DNA from: Gemmatimonadota bacterium
GTDB taxonomy: Bacteria > Gemmatimonadota > Gemmatimonadetes > Gemmatimonadales > GWC2-71-9
Assembly: GCA_025357945.1 (NCBI GenBank)
Contig: JANYLJ010000034.1
Location: 1-64,000, forward strand
Length of the DNA: 64,000 nucleotides
Direction of reading: 5' to 3'
Position 1 is the first letter of the stretch, and each line of letters opens with the position of its first letter. This document shows positions 41,276 through 49,900 of this stretch, one piece after another. A program made the translations under genes and the position numbers. The notes under the pieces are model-generated. The model worked only from the letters and a program-made list of their open reading frames with translations. It made no database searches and was not told where the DNA came from.

Positions 41276-42721
41276 ATGCCAGCCCCACAAATACGCCGCA
41301 CCAAGATCGTCGCCACACTCGGGCCGGCTTGGGAAGCGGAGGACCGGGTCGTTGCCCTGCTCGACGCCGGTGTCAATATCGTTCGAGTCAACGCTTCCCA
41401 CGGCACTCCCGAAATCCGCGAACGGTGGATCCGGCTGCTCCACGCGGTCCGCGACCAGCGGCAGAGCCCCACGGGGATCCTGGTGGACCTCCACGGGCCG
41501 CGGATCAGGGTCGGCACCCTGCCGGCCCCGGTGACGCTGGTGAACGGGCAGATGGTCACCCTGGCGCCCGAAGCGATCGCGGAGGAGGGTGAGATCCCGA
41601 CCACGTACGCGGCCCTGGCCGCCGACGTCCTGCCCGGCTCACAGATTTTGATTGACGATGGCCTGCTGGCGATCGACGTCACGGCGGTCCGTGGCGACCG
41701 GGTGGAAGGTCGTGTGCGCTACGGCGGCGTACTCAAGTCCAACAAGGGGATGAACCTCCCCGGCTCGATGGTGAGCGCGCCGGCGGTGACGGAGCACGAT
41801 CGTCACGAGGTGGAACGGATGGTGGCGCTCGGCATCGAATTCATCGGCGTCTCCTTTGTGCGGCGCCCCGAGGACCTCCAGGACCTGCGGCGGATCATCC
41901 CGAGATCGGTCAAGCTGATCGCCAAGATCGAGAAGGACACCGCGCTCGCCAATCTCGACGGCATTCTTGAAGCCTCCGACGCGATCATGGTCGCGCGCGG
42001 CGACCTGGGAGTGGAGCTGCCGTTCGAAGCGGTGCCGCTGGTACAGAAACGGCTGATCGCCAGCGCCAATCGCCACGGCAAGCCGGTGATCACCGCGACC
42101 CAGATGCTCGAATCGATGGTGTCCAATCCGCGGCCGACCCGCGCCGAGGTGTCGGACGTGGCAAACGCCATCCTCGACGGCACTGACGCCGTGATGCTCT
42201 CGGCCGAAACCGCCGTGGGCCAGTACCCGCTCGAGGCGGTCCTCGCCATGGACCGGATCGCCCGCGAGGTGGAAACCCACGGCCACCGCCCGACGGAGGG
42301 CGAGCGGCGCCGCTGGCAGATACCGGCGCCGCACTTCGCCCGCACCAAGGCAGGCGACACCCCCACCGAGGATGCCATCGCCGTTGCCGTCGCCGCCGCG
42401 GCCGACCTGCTCGCCGCCCAGGCCATCGTCTGCTTTACCTCGAGCGGCTTCACGGCGCGAACGGTGTCGTCGTACCGCCCCAAGGTGCCGATTCTGGCGC
42501 TCACGCCGGAGCCGGCGACGTTCCGGCAACTCGGGCTGGTGTGGGGCGTGGTGCCGGTGCTGATGCCGCACCTGAAGCACTACGACCCGATGTGGTCGAT
42601 CGCGCGCAACGAGATCCTCACCCGCGGGTTCGGGCAGGAGGGCTCCCGGATCGTGGTCACCTGCGGCGTGCCGTTTGACATACCCGGCACTACCAACCTG
42701 CTCAAAGTCGAGACACTTTAG
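41276..42721 (+). CDS. pyk: Pyruvate kinase
   Basis: 481 residues. RRTKIVATLGPA opens the barrel, VNASHG and LVDLHGPRIR follow, the catalytic Lys/Glu signature is LIAKIEKDTALANLDGILEASDAIMVARGDLGVELP, and ITATQMLESM and AVMLSAETAVGQYPL complete the active site. The C-terminal domain (VCFTSSGFTARTVSSYRPKVPILALTP) is intact. It makes ATP and pyruvate from phosphoenolpyruvate. It is the first gene of a three-gene operon with the hydrolase and pgi. Confidence 0.96.
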   Translation: MPAPQIRRTKIVATLGPAWEAEDRVVALLDAGVNIVRVNASHGTPEIRERWIRLLHAVRDQRQSPTGILVDLHGPRIRVGTLPAPVTLVNGQMVTLAPEAIAEEGEIPTTYAALAADVLPGSQILIDDGLLAIDVTAVRGDRVEGRVRYGGVLKSNKGMNLPGSMVSAPAVTEHDRHEVERMVALGIEFIGVSFVRRPEDLQDLRRIIPRSVKLIAKIEKDTALANLDGILEASDAIMVARGDLGVELPFEAVPLVQKRLIASANRHGKPVITATQMLESMVSNPRPTRAEVSDVANAILDGTDAVMLSAETAVGQYPLEAVLAMDRIAREVETHGHRPTEGERRRWQIPAPHFARTKAGDTPTEDAIAVAVAAAADLLAAQAIVCFTSSGFTARTVSSYRPKVPILALTPEPATFRQLGLVWGVVPVLMPHLKHYDPMWSIARNEILTRGFGQEGSRIVVTCGVPFDIPGTTNLLKVETL

Positions 42722-42724
42722 GGA

Positions 42725-43504
42725 ATGCGCCTCACCCTGCTCGGGACGGGGACTTCGATGGGCGTTCCCCAGATCGGGTGCGGGTGCGCGGTCTGCCACT
42801 CCCACGATCCTCACGACCAGCGCACGCGCACGAGCGCGCTGGTTGAGGTGCATGGCGCGACGCTGCTGATCGACACGCCGCCCGAACTCAGACTGCAGGC
42901 GTTACGCAGCAATGTGCGGGCGATCGACGCGGTGCTCTACACCCATGAGCACGCCGACCACGTCCACGGCATCGACGACCTCCGCAGTTTTACGTTGCGG
43001 CGTGGCACTGCCCTGCCGCTGTACGGGCCGCCGAGTACCATCGAGCACCTGCGCACGAGCTTCCGCTACATCTTCGATGCATCAGTGGTGCCGATGGACG
43101 GCACATCGAAGCCGCAGCTCACGCTGCATCCGCTGGTGGCGAATGTGCCCACGACGATCGCCGGTGTGGCTGTGCTGCCGATCGGCTTCGAGCACGGCCC
43201 GCTCGCCGTGTTCGGCTACCGCATCGGCGCGCTCGCCTACATCACCGACGTCAAGCGGGTGGGAACCGAGGCGTTGGCGCTGCTGCACGGCGTGCGCGTG
43301 CTGGTGCTCAACGCTCTCTGGTGGCGATCACATCCCACCCATCTCTCGATCGACGAAGCGATCGCGACGGCACGCGCCATTGGCGCCGAACGCACCCTGC
43401 TGACGCACCTGACCCATGAAACCGGGCACGCCGAACTTCAGGCGCAACTGCCACCGGGCATTGAACCTGGCTACGACGGACTGACCGTGGAGATTCCCGG
43501 ATGA
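42725..43504 (+). CDS. Metallo-beta-lactamase-fold hydrolase (PhnP-like)
   Basis: 259 residues. The metal motif THEHADH is near residue 75, an N-terminal GTGTSMGVPQIGCGCAVC contains a cysteine/histidine set like that of PhnP-type phosphodiesterases, and further metal ligands appear as FEHG, YITDVK and HLTHETGH. The substrate is unknown; PhnP acts on cyclic ribose phosphate, and relatives on cyclic nucleotides or lipoyl esters. It lies four bases after pyk and overlaps pgi. Confidence 0.85.
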   Translation: MRLTLLGTGTSMGVPQIGCGCAVCHSHDPHDQRTRTSALVEVHGATLLIDTPPELRLQALRSNVRAIDAVLYTHEHADHVHGIDDLRSFTLRRGTALPLYGPPSTIEHLRTSFRYIFDASVVPMDGTSKPQLTLHPLVANVPTTIAGVAVLPIGFEHGPLAVFGYRIGALAYITDVKRVGTEALALLHGVRVLVLNALWWRSHPTHLSIDEAIATARAIGAERTLLTHLTHETGHAELQAQLPPGIEPGYDGLTVEIPG

Positions 43505-44847
43505 CGCTGCGATACGACGACACCTTCATGTTCCGCGACGCGCTTGACCAGGTCCACGGCCTCGATCCGGCGCTCCACGCCACGCTTGGTGCCCGCTTCG
43601 CCGACGTGCGCGCTGAAGTGGCGCGGCGCACCGCGGGCGGTGACTACGGCTTCATGAAGCTGGGGGATCAGCCGGCGCTGGTTCGCCGCCTGCAACAGTG
43701 GCGCACCTCGCTGCACGGCCGCTTTGATCACCTGCTGGTGCTCGGCATCGGCGGCTCGGCCCTGGGCGCCAAGGCGTTGCTGAACGCGCTCAAGCCGCCG
43801 GCGTGGAACGAATGGAGCGCCCAGCATCGCAACGGCGTACCCACGCTCACGCTGCTCGAAAACGTTGATCCGATCACCGTGCACGAAACGCTGCAGCGCC
43901 TCGACCCGCGCCGCACGCTGGTCAACGTGATTTCCAAGTCCGGCGGCACCGCAGAAACGCTGGCGCAGTACCTGGTCGTGCGGCAATGGCTGGAGCACGC
44001 CGTGGGCGAGGCCGCTGCGCGCCAGCACCTGGTCATCACCACCGATCCCGACAAGGGTGCCCTCAGGGCGATTGCGCGCGACGAGCAGATCACCGCGTTC
44101 GACGTGCCGCCGGACGTGGGCGGCCGCTTTTCGGTGCTCACCGCCGTGGGCCTGGTGCCGGCGGCAGTGCTCGATATGGATATCGCCGCGCTGCTGGCAG
44201 GGGCCGCGGCGGCGGTGCGGGACGCCGACGCGACGGAGCTGGCCGCCAATGCTGCCGCGCGCTACGCGGCCTTGCAGTGGCAGGCGCAGGCGTCGCGCGC
44301 GGCGAACGTGCACGTGGTGATGCCCTACAGCGACCGCCTGAAGGAGTTCGCCGAGTGGTATCGCCAGCTCTGGGCCGAGAGCCTGGGAAAGAAAGTCGAT
44401 CGGGCGGGGCGGGAAGCGAATCGCGGACCAACACCGGTGGGTGCGGTGGGTGCCACCGACCAGCACTCACAGGTGCAGCTTTTCATCGCAGGGCCGTTCG
44501 ACAAGACGATCACCTTCATTCGCGTGATGGATACGGCCGACATGCTGGTGATTCCATCGCGCCCCGAGCTGCCGGCCGAGTTGGCGTACCTGCCGGGCAA
44601 GTCGATGGGGGCGTTGCTCGATGCGGAACTGCACGCGACGCGTGAGGCGCTGCGTTCGCAGGGGCGGATGAGCAGCACGCTGGAACTCGGCACCGTGGAC
44701 GCGTTCCACCTGGGGCAGCTGATGATGTTCTTCCAGGTGGCCACGGGGTACGCCGGCGTCTGGTACGACGTGAACCCGTTCGATCAGCCGGGCGTGGAGC
44801 TTGGCAAGGTGCTGACGTTCAAGGCGATGGGGCGAGCGGGGTACTGA
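43501..44847 (+). CDS. pgi: Glucose-6-phosphate isomerase
   Basis: 448 residues, the short bacterial/archaeal-like form. The sugar-phosphate site is VLGIGGSALGAKALLNAL, with VISKSGGTAETLAQ, the catalytic Glu region in LWAESLGKK, GAVGATDQHSQVQLFIAGP and a C-terminal Lys in GKVLTFKAMG. It interconverts glucose 6-phosphate and fructose 6-phosphate. It is the last gene of the pyk operon and is followed by two hairpin-forming sequences. Confidence 0.96.
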   Translation: MTLRYDDTFMFRDALDQVHGLDPALHATLGARFADVRAEVARRTAGGDYGFMKLGDQPALVRRLQQWRTSLHGRFDHLLVLGIGGSALGAKALLNALKPPAWNEWSAQHRNGVPTLTLLENVDPITVHETLQRLDPRRTLVNVISKSGGTAETLAQYLVVRQWLEHAVGEAAARQHLVITTDPDKGALRAIARDEQITAFDVPPDVGGRFSVLTAVGLVPAAVLDMDIAALLAGAAAAVRDADATELAANAAARYAALQWQAQASRAANVHVVMPYSDRLKEFAEWYRQLWAESLGKKVDRAGREANRGPTPVGAVGATDQHSQVQLFIAGPFDKTITFIRVMDTADMLVIPSRPELPAELAYLPGKSMGALLDAELHATREALRSQGRMSSTLELGTVDAFHLGQLMMFFQVATGYAGVWYDVNPFDQPGVELGKVLTFKAMGRAGY

Positions 44848-44852
44848 GTCGT

Positions 44853-44902
44853 GTCATCCTGAGCGGAGCAACGGCGGAGCCGTTGCGCAGTCGAAGGACC
44901 TC
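44853..44902. repeat. Dispersed GTCATCCTGAG-type repeat interrupted by a hairpin
   Basis: GTCATCCTGAGCGGAG and CAGTCGAAGGACCTC are the two halves of a short repeat found in many bacterial genomes (usual form close to GTCATCCTGAGCGNAG then CGAAGGA). Between them is GCAACGGCGGAGCCGTTGC, a perfect eight-base stem. A diverged copy of the same repeat lies in the spacer of the heptamer element at 53.5 kb. Confidence 0.6.
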
Positions 44903-44930
44903 GGTTCAGCGCGATGATCTCTGCCGTGCA

Positions 44931-44965
44931 AGCGGTGAGGGTTGCGTCTCGCGACCCTCACCGCT
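44931..44965 (+). terminator. Strong GC hairpin after pgi
   Basis: AGCGGTGAGGGT (44931-44942) pairs perfectly with ACCCTCACCGCT (44954-44965) around an 11-base loop. No T-run follows, so it may act as a bidirectional barrier between pgi and the convergent Uma2 gene. Confidence 0.45.
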
Positions 44966-45005
44966 CGTTGGAAGGCATCAGGCTATTGAGCGCGTGCCTC
45001 GTTTC

Positions 45006-45563
45006 TCACAGCGGCCTGAACAACTGCTCCAAGTCGATGACGTAGGGCGTCGAGGCGCCGGATGGGTGCCATGTGAGCCGCTCACGCTCAGTGGTCGGTG
45101 TGATCGCGTCGGGAGTCCAGCACTCGACATGATGGGCGTCGGCGTCGACAATCCAATACAGCGGAATGCCGACCTCCTGGTAGAGCCGGCGCTTGGCGAA
45201 GCGGTCGGTCCGCGCGCTGGAAGGTGAGAGCACCTCCACGACAAGCAGCAGCGTTCGCACCTTGGCCCAGTCCAGCGTACGCAGCTCGGCCAAGGGGGCC
45301 ACGAAAAGATCCGGTTCGACCAGCACGTCCGGCCCCCACGAGATATCCGCCCGGCCGTACATCACTATCCCGACTGATTCGCGTTCGAGGTATTGGTCCA
45401 GCGCCTTGCCAAGGCGACGAACCACGAATTCGTGCCACACGCGCGGCGCCGGCGTCACGAACAGCTCCCCGTGCACCGTCTCGTGACGGCACCCGTCGTC
45501 GGGAAGGGCGCGGACCATGTCGGCGGTCCAGAACTCGGGAAGCTGCACGGCAGGCATACCCAT
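45006..45563 (-). CDS. Uma2 family PD-(D/E)XK nuclease-like protein, copy 1
   Basis: 185 residues from ATG 45563 (GMPAVQLPEFWTADMVRALP). The predicted nuclease core is PDLFVAP, VVEVLSPSSARTDRFAKRRLY and IPLYWIVDADAHHVECW, matching the Uma2/DUF820 restriction-endonuclease-like fold. Members are abundant in cyanobacteria and Gemmatimonadota; none has a firmly known role. Its sister lies exactly 699 bases upstream. Confidence 0.86.
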   Translation of the reverse strand: MGMPAVQLPEFWTADMVRALPDDGCRHETVHGELFVTPAPRVWHEFVVRRLGKALDQYLERESVGIVMYGRADISWGPDVLVEPDLFVAPLAELRTLDWAKVRTLLLVVEVLSPSSARTDRFAKRRLYQEVGIPLYWIVDADAHHVECWTPDAITPTTERERLTWHPSGASTPYVIDLEQLFRPL

Positions 45564-45704
45564 AGACTCGGCTCGGCGGGGGTGGTTGCGCAAGGGGTGG
45601 GCACCGGCGAAGGATGTTCGTCGGACAGCCCGGCGGGCCCATCGATTCAGCGAGCGGATGGCCGGAACCACGCGGGGAGCTCGCGGCTAGGGCCGTGTCG
45701 GTCT

Positions 45705-46262
45705 TCACAGCGGTGCGAAGAGCGACGCAAGCGCGATGCTGCACGGCGCCGACGCCCCGGATGGGTGCCACGTCAGGCGTTCGCGCTCGATCGTGGGCGT
45801 GATCGCGTTGGGCGTCCAGCATTCGACGTGATGGGCGTCGGCGTCGACAATCCAGTACAGTGGAATGCCGACCTCCTGATACAGGCGGCGCTTGGCGAAC
45901 CGGTCGCTCCGCACGCTCGACGGCGACAACACCTCGACCACCAGCAGCAGACCTCGGACATTCGCCCAGTCCAGCGTAGCCAGCTCTTCGATCGGCGCGA
46001 CGAAGATATCTGGCTGCACCAATGTGTCGGCGCCCCACGAGATGTCGCTGGCTTGGTCGAGAACCATTCCCGCCGGCTCCCGGCGCAGGAAGTCGTCAAG
46101 CATCCGGGTCAGGCGATGGACCACGACGTGGTGCCACACGCGCGCCGAGGGGCTCACCAGCAGCTCCCCGTGCACCGTTTCGTGACGGCAGCCATCGTCG
46201 GGAATGGCGCGGACCATCTCGGCGGTCCAGAACTCGGGAAGCTGCACGGCAGGCATACCCAT
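45705..46262 (-). CDS. Uma2 family PD-(D/E)XK nuclease-like protein, copy 2
   Basis: 185 residues from ATG 46262, colinear with copy 1 without any length change. The first 34 residues and about residues 105-170 are almost identical to copy 1, including DRFAKRRLYQEVGIPLYW, while residues 37-100 and the last ten have diverged strongly. The upstream 46 bases (from CATACCCATAGACTCGGC) are nearly identical too. The pattern suggests a tandem duplication with gene conversion or selection on the middle segment. Confidence 0.86.
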   Translation of the reverse strand: MGMPAVQLPEFWTAEMVRAIPDDGCRHETVHGELLVSPSARVWHHVVVHRLTRMLDDFLRREPAGMVLDQASDISWGADTLVQPDIFVAPIEELATLDWANVRGLLLVVEVLSPSSVRSDRFAKRRLYQEVGIPLYWIVDADAHHVECWTPNAITPTIERERLTWHPSGASAPCSIALASLFAPL

Positions 46263-46393
46263 AGACTCGGCTCGGCGGGGGTGGTTGCGCAAGGAGTGGG
46301 TCTTCACCGCCCGTCGCCTCTAGATTGATCGGGTGAGCGTTGCGTCCGCGCTCAGGTACGCCTTACCAGCGGCCAGCGCCGCGGAGGAGCTCG

Positions 46394-46810
46394 ATGGGAT
46401 CGTCCCGCCTGTTCGCAGGATCACTGACAATTCTCGTTGCCGCATGTTCGGAGCCCGTCGCCAAGGCCGAATCGATCGACTTCAAGACGCTTACCGGCGG
46501 GGTGAAGGGCGCGTACGCGGTGCCGCCGACGTGCCCCGTCACGGTGGAGTTCGACGCGATCGTGACCGTCACGAAGATGACCGGCGTGATGAAGTACCGC
46601 TGGGAGCGCAGTACCGGTGTCAACGGCCCGGAGCAGACCGTGAAGGCGCCGGTGGCTGCCGCGACGGGGCCAGCCGATATCCATATCAATCCCGATGGAT
46701 GGCCGATCACTGAGCGCGGCAAACAGATGACCGTGACAAGCCGCGTTCATGTCCTCTCTCCCCTCGACGTGAAGTCCGACCTGTTGAGTCTCAACGTGAA
46801 GTGCAACTAA
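46394..46810 (+). CDS. Hypothetical lipoprotein
   Basis: 138 residues from ATG 46394, preceded by GGAGGAGC with good spacing. The signal is GSSRLFAGSLTILVAACSE (lipobox VAAC). The mature domain is predicted all-beta, with evenly spaced Val/Thr stretches (VTVEFDAIVTVTKMTGVMKYRW, MTVTSRVHVLSP). I do not recognise the family. It stands alone between the convergent Uma2 gene and two hairpins. Confidence 0.7.
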   Translation: MGSSRLFAGSLTILVAACSEPVAKAESIDFKTLTGGVKGAYAVPPTCPVTVEFDAIVTVTKMTGVMKYRWERSTGVNGPEQTVKAPVAAATGPADIHINPDGWPITERGKQMTVTSRVHVLSPLDVKSDLLSLNVKCN

Positions 46811-46840
46811 CGTAAGACAACACAGGAAAAGGAAGAGAGA

Positions 46841-46880
46841 GAAGGTGGCGCCGCGGGTCGGGGCCACCTTCACTCTTTTG
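46841..46880 (+). terminator. Rho-independent terminator of the lipoprotein gene
   Basis: GAAGGTGGC (46841-46849) pairs with GCCACCTTC (46863-46871), followed by ACTCTTTTG. It lies 30 bases after the stop codon. Confidence 0.65.
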
Positions 46881-46899
46881 CGTTCTCTCCTGCGGTTAA

Positions 46900-46936
46900 A
46901 CCAAACGGCCCCGCTTTCGCGGGGCCGTTGGTTTTG
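46900..46936. terminator. Bidirectional rho-independent terminator
   Basis: CAAACGGCCCCGC and GCGGGGCCGTTGG form a stem of about 12 pairs around TTTC, with TTTTG on the plus side and TTTAACC on the minus side. It lies about 27 bases after the stop of the large minus-strand lipoprotein gene and serves both convergent genes. Confidence 0.8.
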
Positions 46937-46962
46937 TACTGCTACTCGGTCAAGCCATCAAG

Positions 46963-49900
46963 TTAGTTGATGGTCGACGCGAGGCCGAAGCCGCTGGCGT
47001 TCACACCGATCGCGCGGTAGGTCGTGAAGCCCGCGACGCTCGAGAAGGTGTAGAACCAGTACCGCTCGTTGCCGTTGTCGCAGCCAACGACGCCAATCGG
47101 CGGCGTGCTGACCGGGCAGCCTGCACCCGTTGCGATCGTCGCCGGAACGTTGATACGGGAGACGAACACCCACTGGCCGAGTGCATTGAGCCCGTAGACC
47201 TCGACCCGGGTGAAAATCGGCAGCGTGTTGCTGAGAGCTTGCGTCGCGCGGTAGACCTTCGTGCCGGCGGTGCTGTAGAACAGGTCGCCACGGAAGTTGA
47301 TGCCGCTGCTGACGCAGGTGGTCGTGTTGGCCGGCTGGACGGCACCACCCTGCGGACAGCTGGTGGTAAGACCGGCGTTGAAGTATGACACGCTGTAACC
47401 ACCCGGAGCTGCAACGGTGGCCGAGAGTACCGGCGAGATGAATTCCGCCGAAACACCGGTCGTCGCCGAGCCCGCGTTGTCGTTGAACACCCAGGATCCG
47501 AAGACATCGCGGACCTGGACGCCGACGTTAGTCGGCTTGGTCGGTGGAATGAAGCCCACCGTAACCGACTGTGGAATCGGATCGCCGACAGCCGGCGAAA
47601 CCAAGGCCACGCCGCACGAGGCAGTCGGGCCAGTTGCGAAGCCGGTGCCCGGAGGTGCCGCGTTGGTGCAGGTTTCCTGCACGTTCAACGTGAACTGGTC
47701 AAGCGAGACGGTGGTCAGCGACGGATTGACGATCCCGAGGCCGTTGCCCGCAAGCGCGTTGACCGCACCGTCGAACCGGATCCCGATCGGCAGGAAGAAG
47801 CCGAAGTTGGTACCGGCGGCCGCCGTCGCAGGCGCGAAGGCAACCGAGGCCGGGCCAGCAGCGTTGCCCGACGGCATGAAGACGTTGGACAGCGCGTACG
47901 ACCAGACGAGACCACCCGTCGCCGGCACGGTTCCGCCGACGTCACCGATGGTCAGGTTCGGATACTGCACCCGGAAGCGGGTGTCAATCACTTCGAGGTC
48001 ATCCTGCGACCCAAGAGTGAAGTTGGCCGGCGCATTGCCCGTGTAGTTGTTGTTCGGGCTCACACCGGTGACCTGCGGCTGGGCCGGATCGAGCGCCAGC
48101 GTGCGGCGAGCGAAGAGGTTGGCGTTCTGGCCAGTGACTGTGCCCATGGCCGGGTTGGTATTGGCCGCGGGATTGGCAACGGAGGCCGTGCACACCGAGC
48201 CTGAAACAGCGCCCGCAAACGGGCACCCGGAGACGTTACCGGCGTTGTCAACCACATACATCGTGGTCGTGTAGTAACCAGCGACCGTCTGTACGCCGCT
48301 CGCAAGGACGTGCATCGGAGGAACGGGCAGCCAGCCGTCGATCGTCGCCGGCAGGAAGCTCAGCGTGTTGTAGGCGTTGATGCCAATGGAGTTAAGCCCA
48401 GTGGCGCCGTTCTGCGCGAAGAGGTTGGTAGTACCGATCGCACGACGGAGGCCTGAGCGGCTGTCGATCGCGTCGATGCGGAGCGAATCGCCTGTGCCGA
48501 TGACGGCGGACAAGAACTGCGTCCGTGCGCCAACGGTCGCGACGAGCGCGCCGTATTCACCCTCGATAGCGTTGTACACGGTCGAGTCAAGAACCGAGGC
48601 TGCGCCACCACCAGCATAAACACCAACGCCTTCGGACGACGGCACGCCAACGGTGCTGATACGAACCAGCGGCGAGGTACGATCGACGCCGAAGGTGCCG
48701 GCGACGCTCGACGTCGTCCCGTTGCCGAGACGGTCGGTTCCCAATGCCAGGACGGTGTAGCCATCAACCGTCTTGGTGTTGGTTTCAGACAGGACGGCGT
48801 CGCCACCGGACACAACCGGCACGACGAACGTCAGGCTGCCACCCTGGGCGCAGATCGCACCCGTGTTCGAACAGAACGAGGCCCAGGTCGCCGCAGCCGG
48901 ACCGACACCAATGTCGGTCACGAGCGTACCACCCGGATTGAAGAGCCAGTTCTTGTTGACCCAGTTCTGATTCTCCGCACCAAGAACAGTCGGCGCGGCG
49001 ACGAAGTTCGGAACGACGTAATCATACCGGGCCGAGTCCGGCGTAGCGCCGAAGACGACCGAGTTGGGAATCAGCGTGAAGTTCGGGTTGCATCCGGCAG
49101 GAATACAGCCGTTGGCAACACCAACCGTCGTATACGGGTTGTTCACACCGTCAATCGATGCCGTCACGATGGCGTTGTCGCGGATCGGAGTGACGTTCTG
49201 GTACGCGGCACAACCACTCGTCGCGCCGGCGCCGTTGCCGAACGTCCGACGGAACGGAAGCGCTGTCTGCGCAATGAGCCCGCAGTTGCCCGCGCCGCCA
49301 ACTGCCGGCGAACCGATGGACCAGGTCACCGTGTTGATGCAGCCGGTGTTGTTACCGAGCACGTTGTTGCAGCGGTTGCTCGCCGAACCAGACGGGAAGC
49401 TCGGGTTGTCGTTGTAGATGACCGCGTAGAGCTCGGCCGTAGTCTGGCCTGACCCGGTCGGGCCACCCCAATAGGTCGTACCCAGGTTGCCGACGTTACC
49501 ACCGACATCGTTGGCGAAGCCGCCGGTGCTCGTATTGGTGCCTGCTGCGCCGGTCGACGGAGCCGCTGGCGCGCAGATCGGAGCGATCGCGGCGATCGTG
49601 CCCGTACCACCCGAGCACTTCTGGATGTCTGCCGCCCAGCCATCAGTGTTGTTCAGCACCATCGAGTTGACGACGGAGCAGGTCGGATCGCCCGCGCCAA
49701 CCTGGCAGTTGAACACCGTGCCACCGTTGGCGATGTGCGGATAGACCTGGGTCTGCAGCGTAGTCGGACCGTTGAACAGATCGACTGCGACGGTGCCCGG
49801 GGCGAAGCTGGTACCGTTGATCACGGTCGTCGTCGTCGGAATCTTGACGAAGTTGGCCGTGTTGATCGACAGCACCACGAGCCCGCTCGACGGAATCGTG

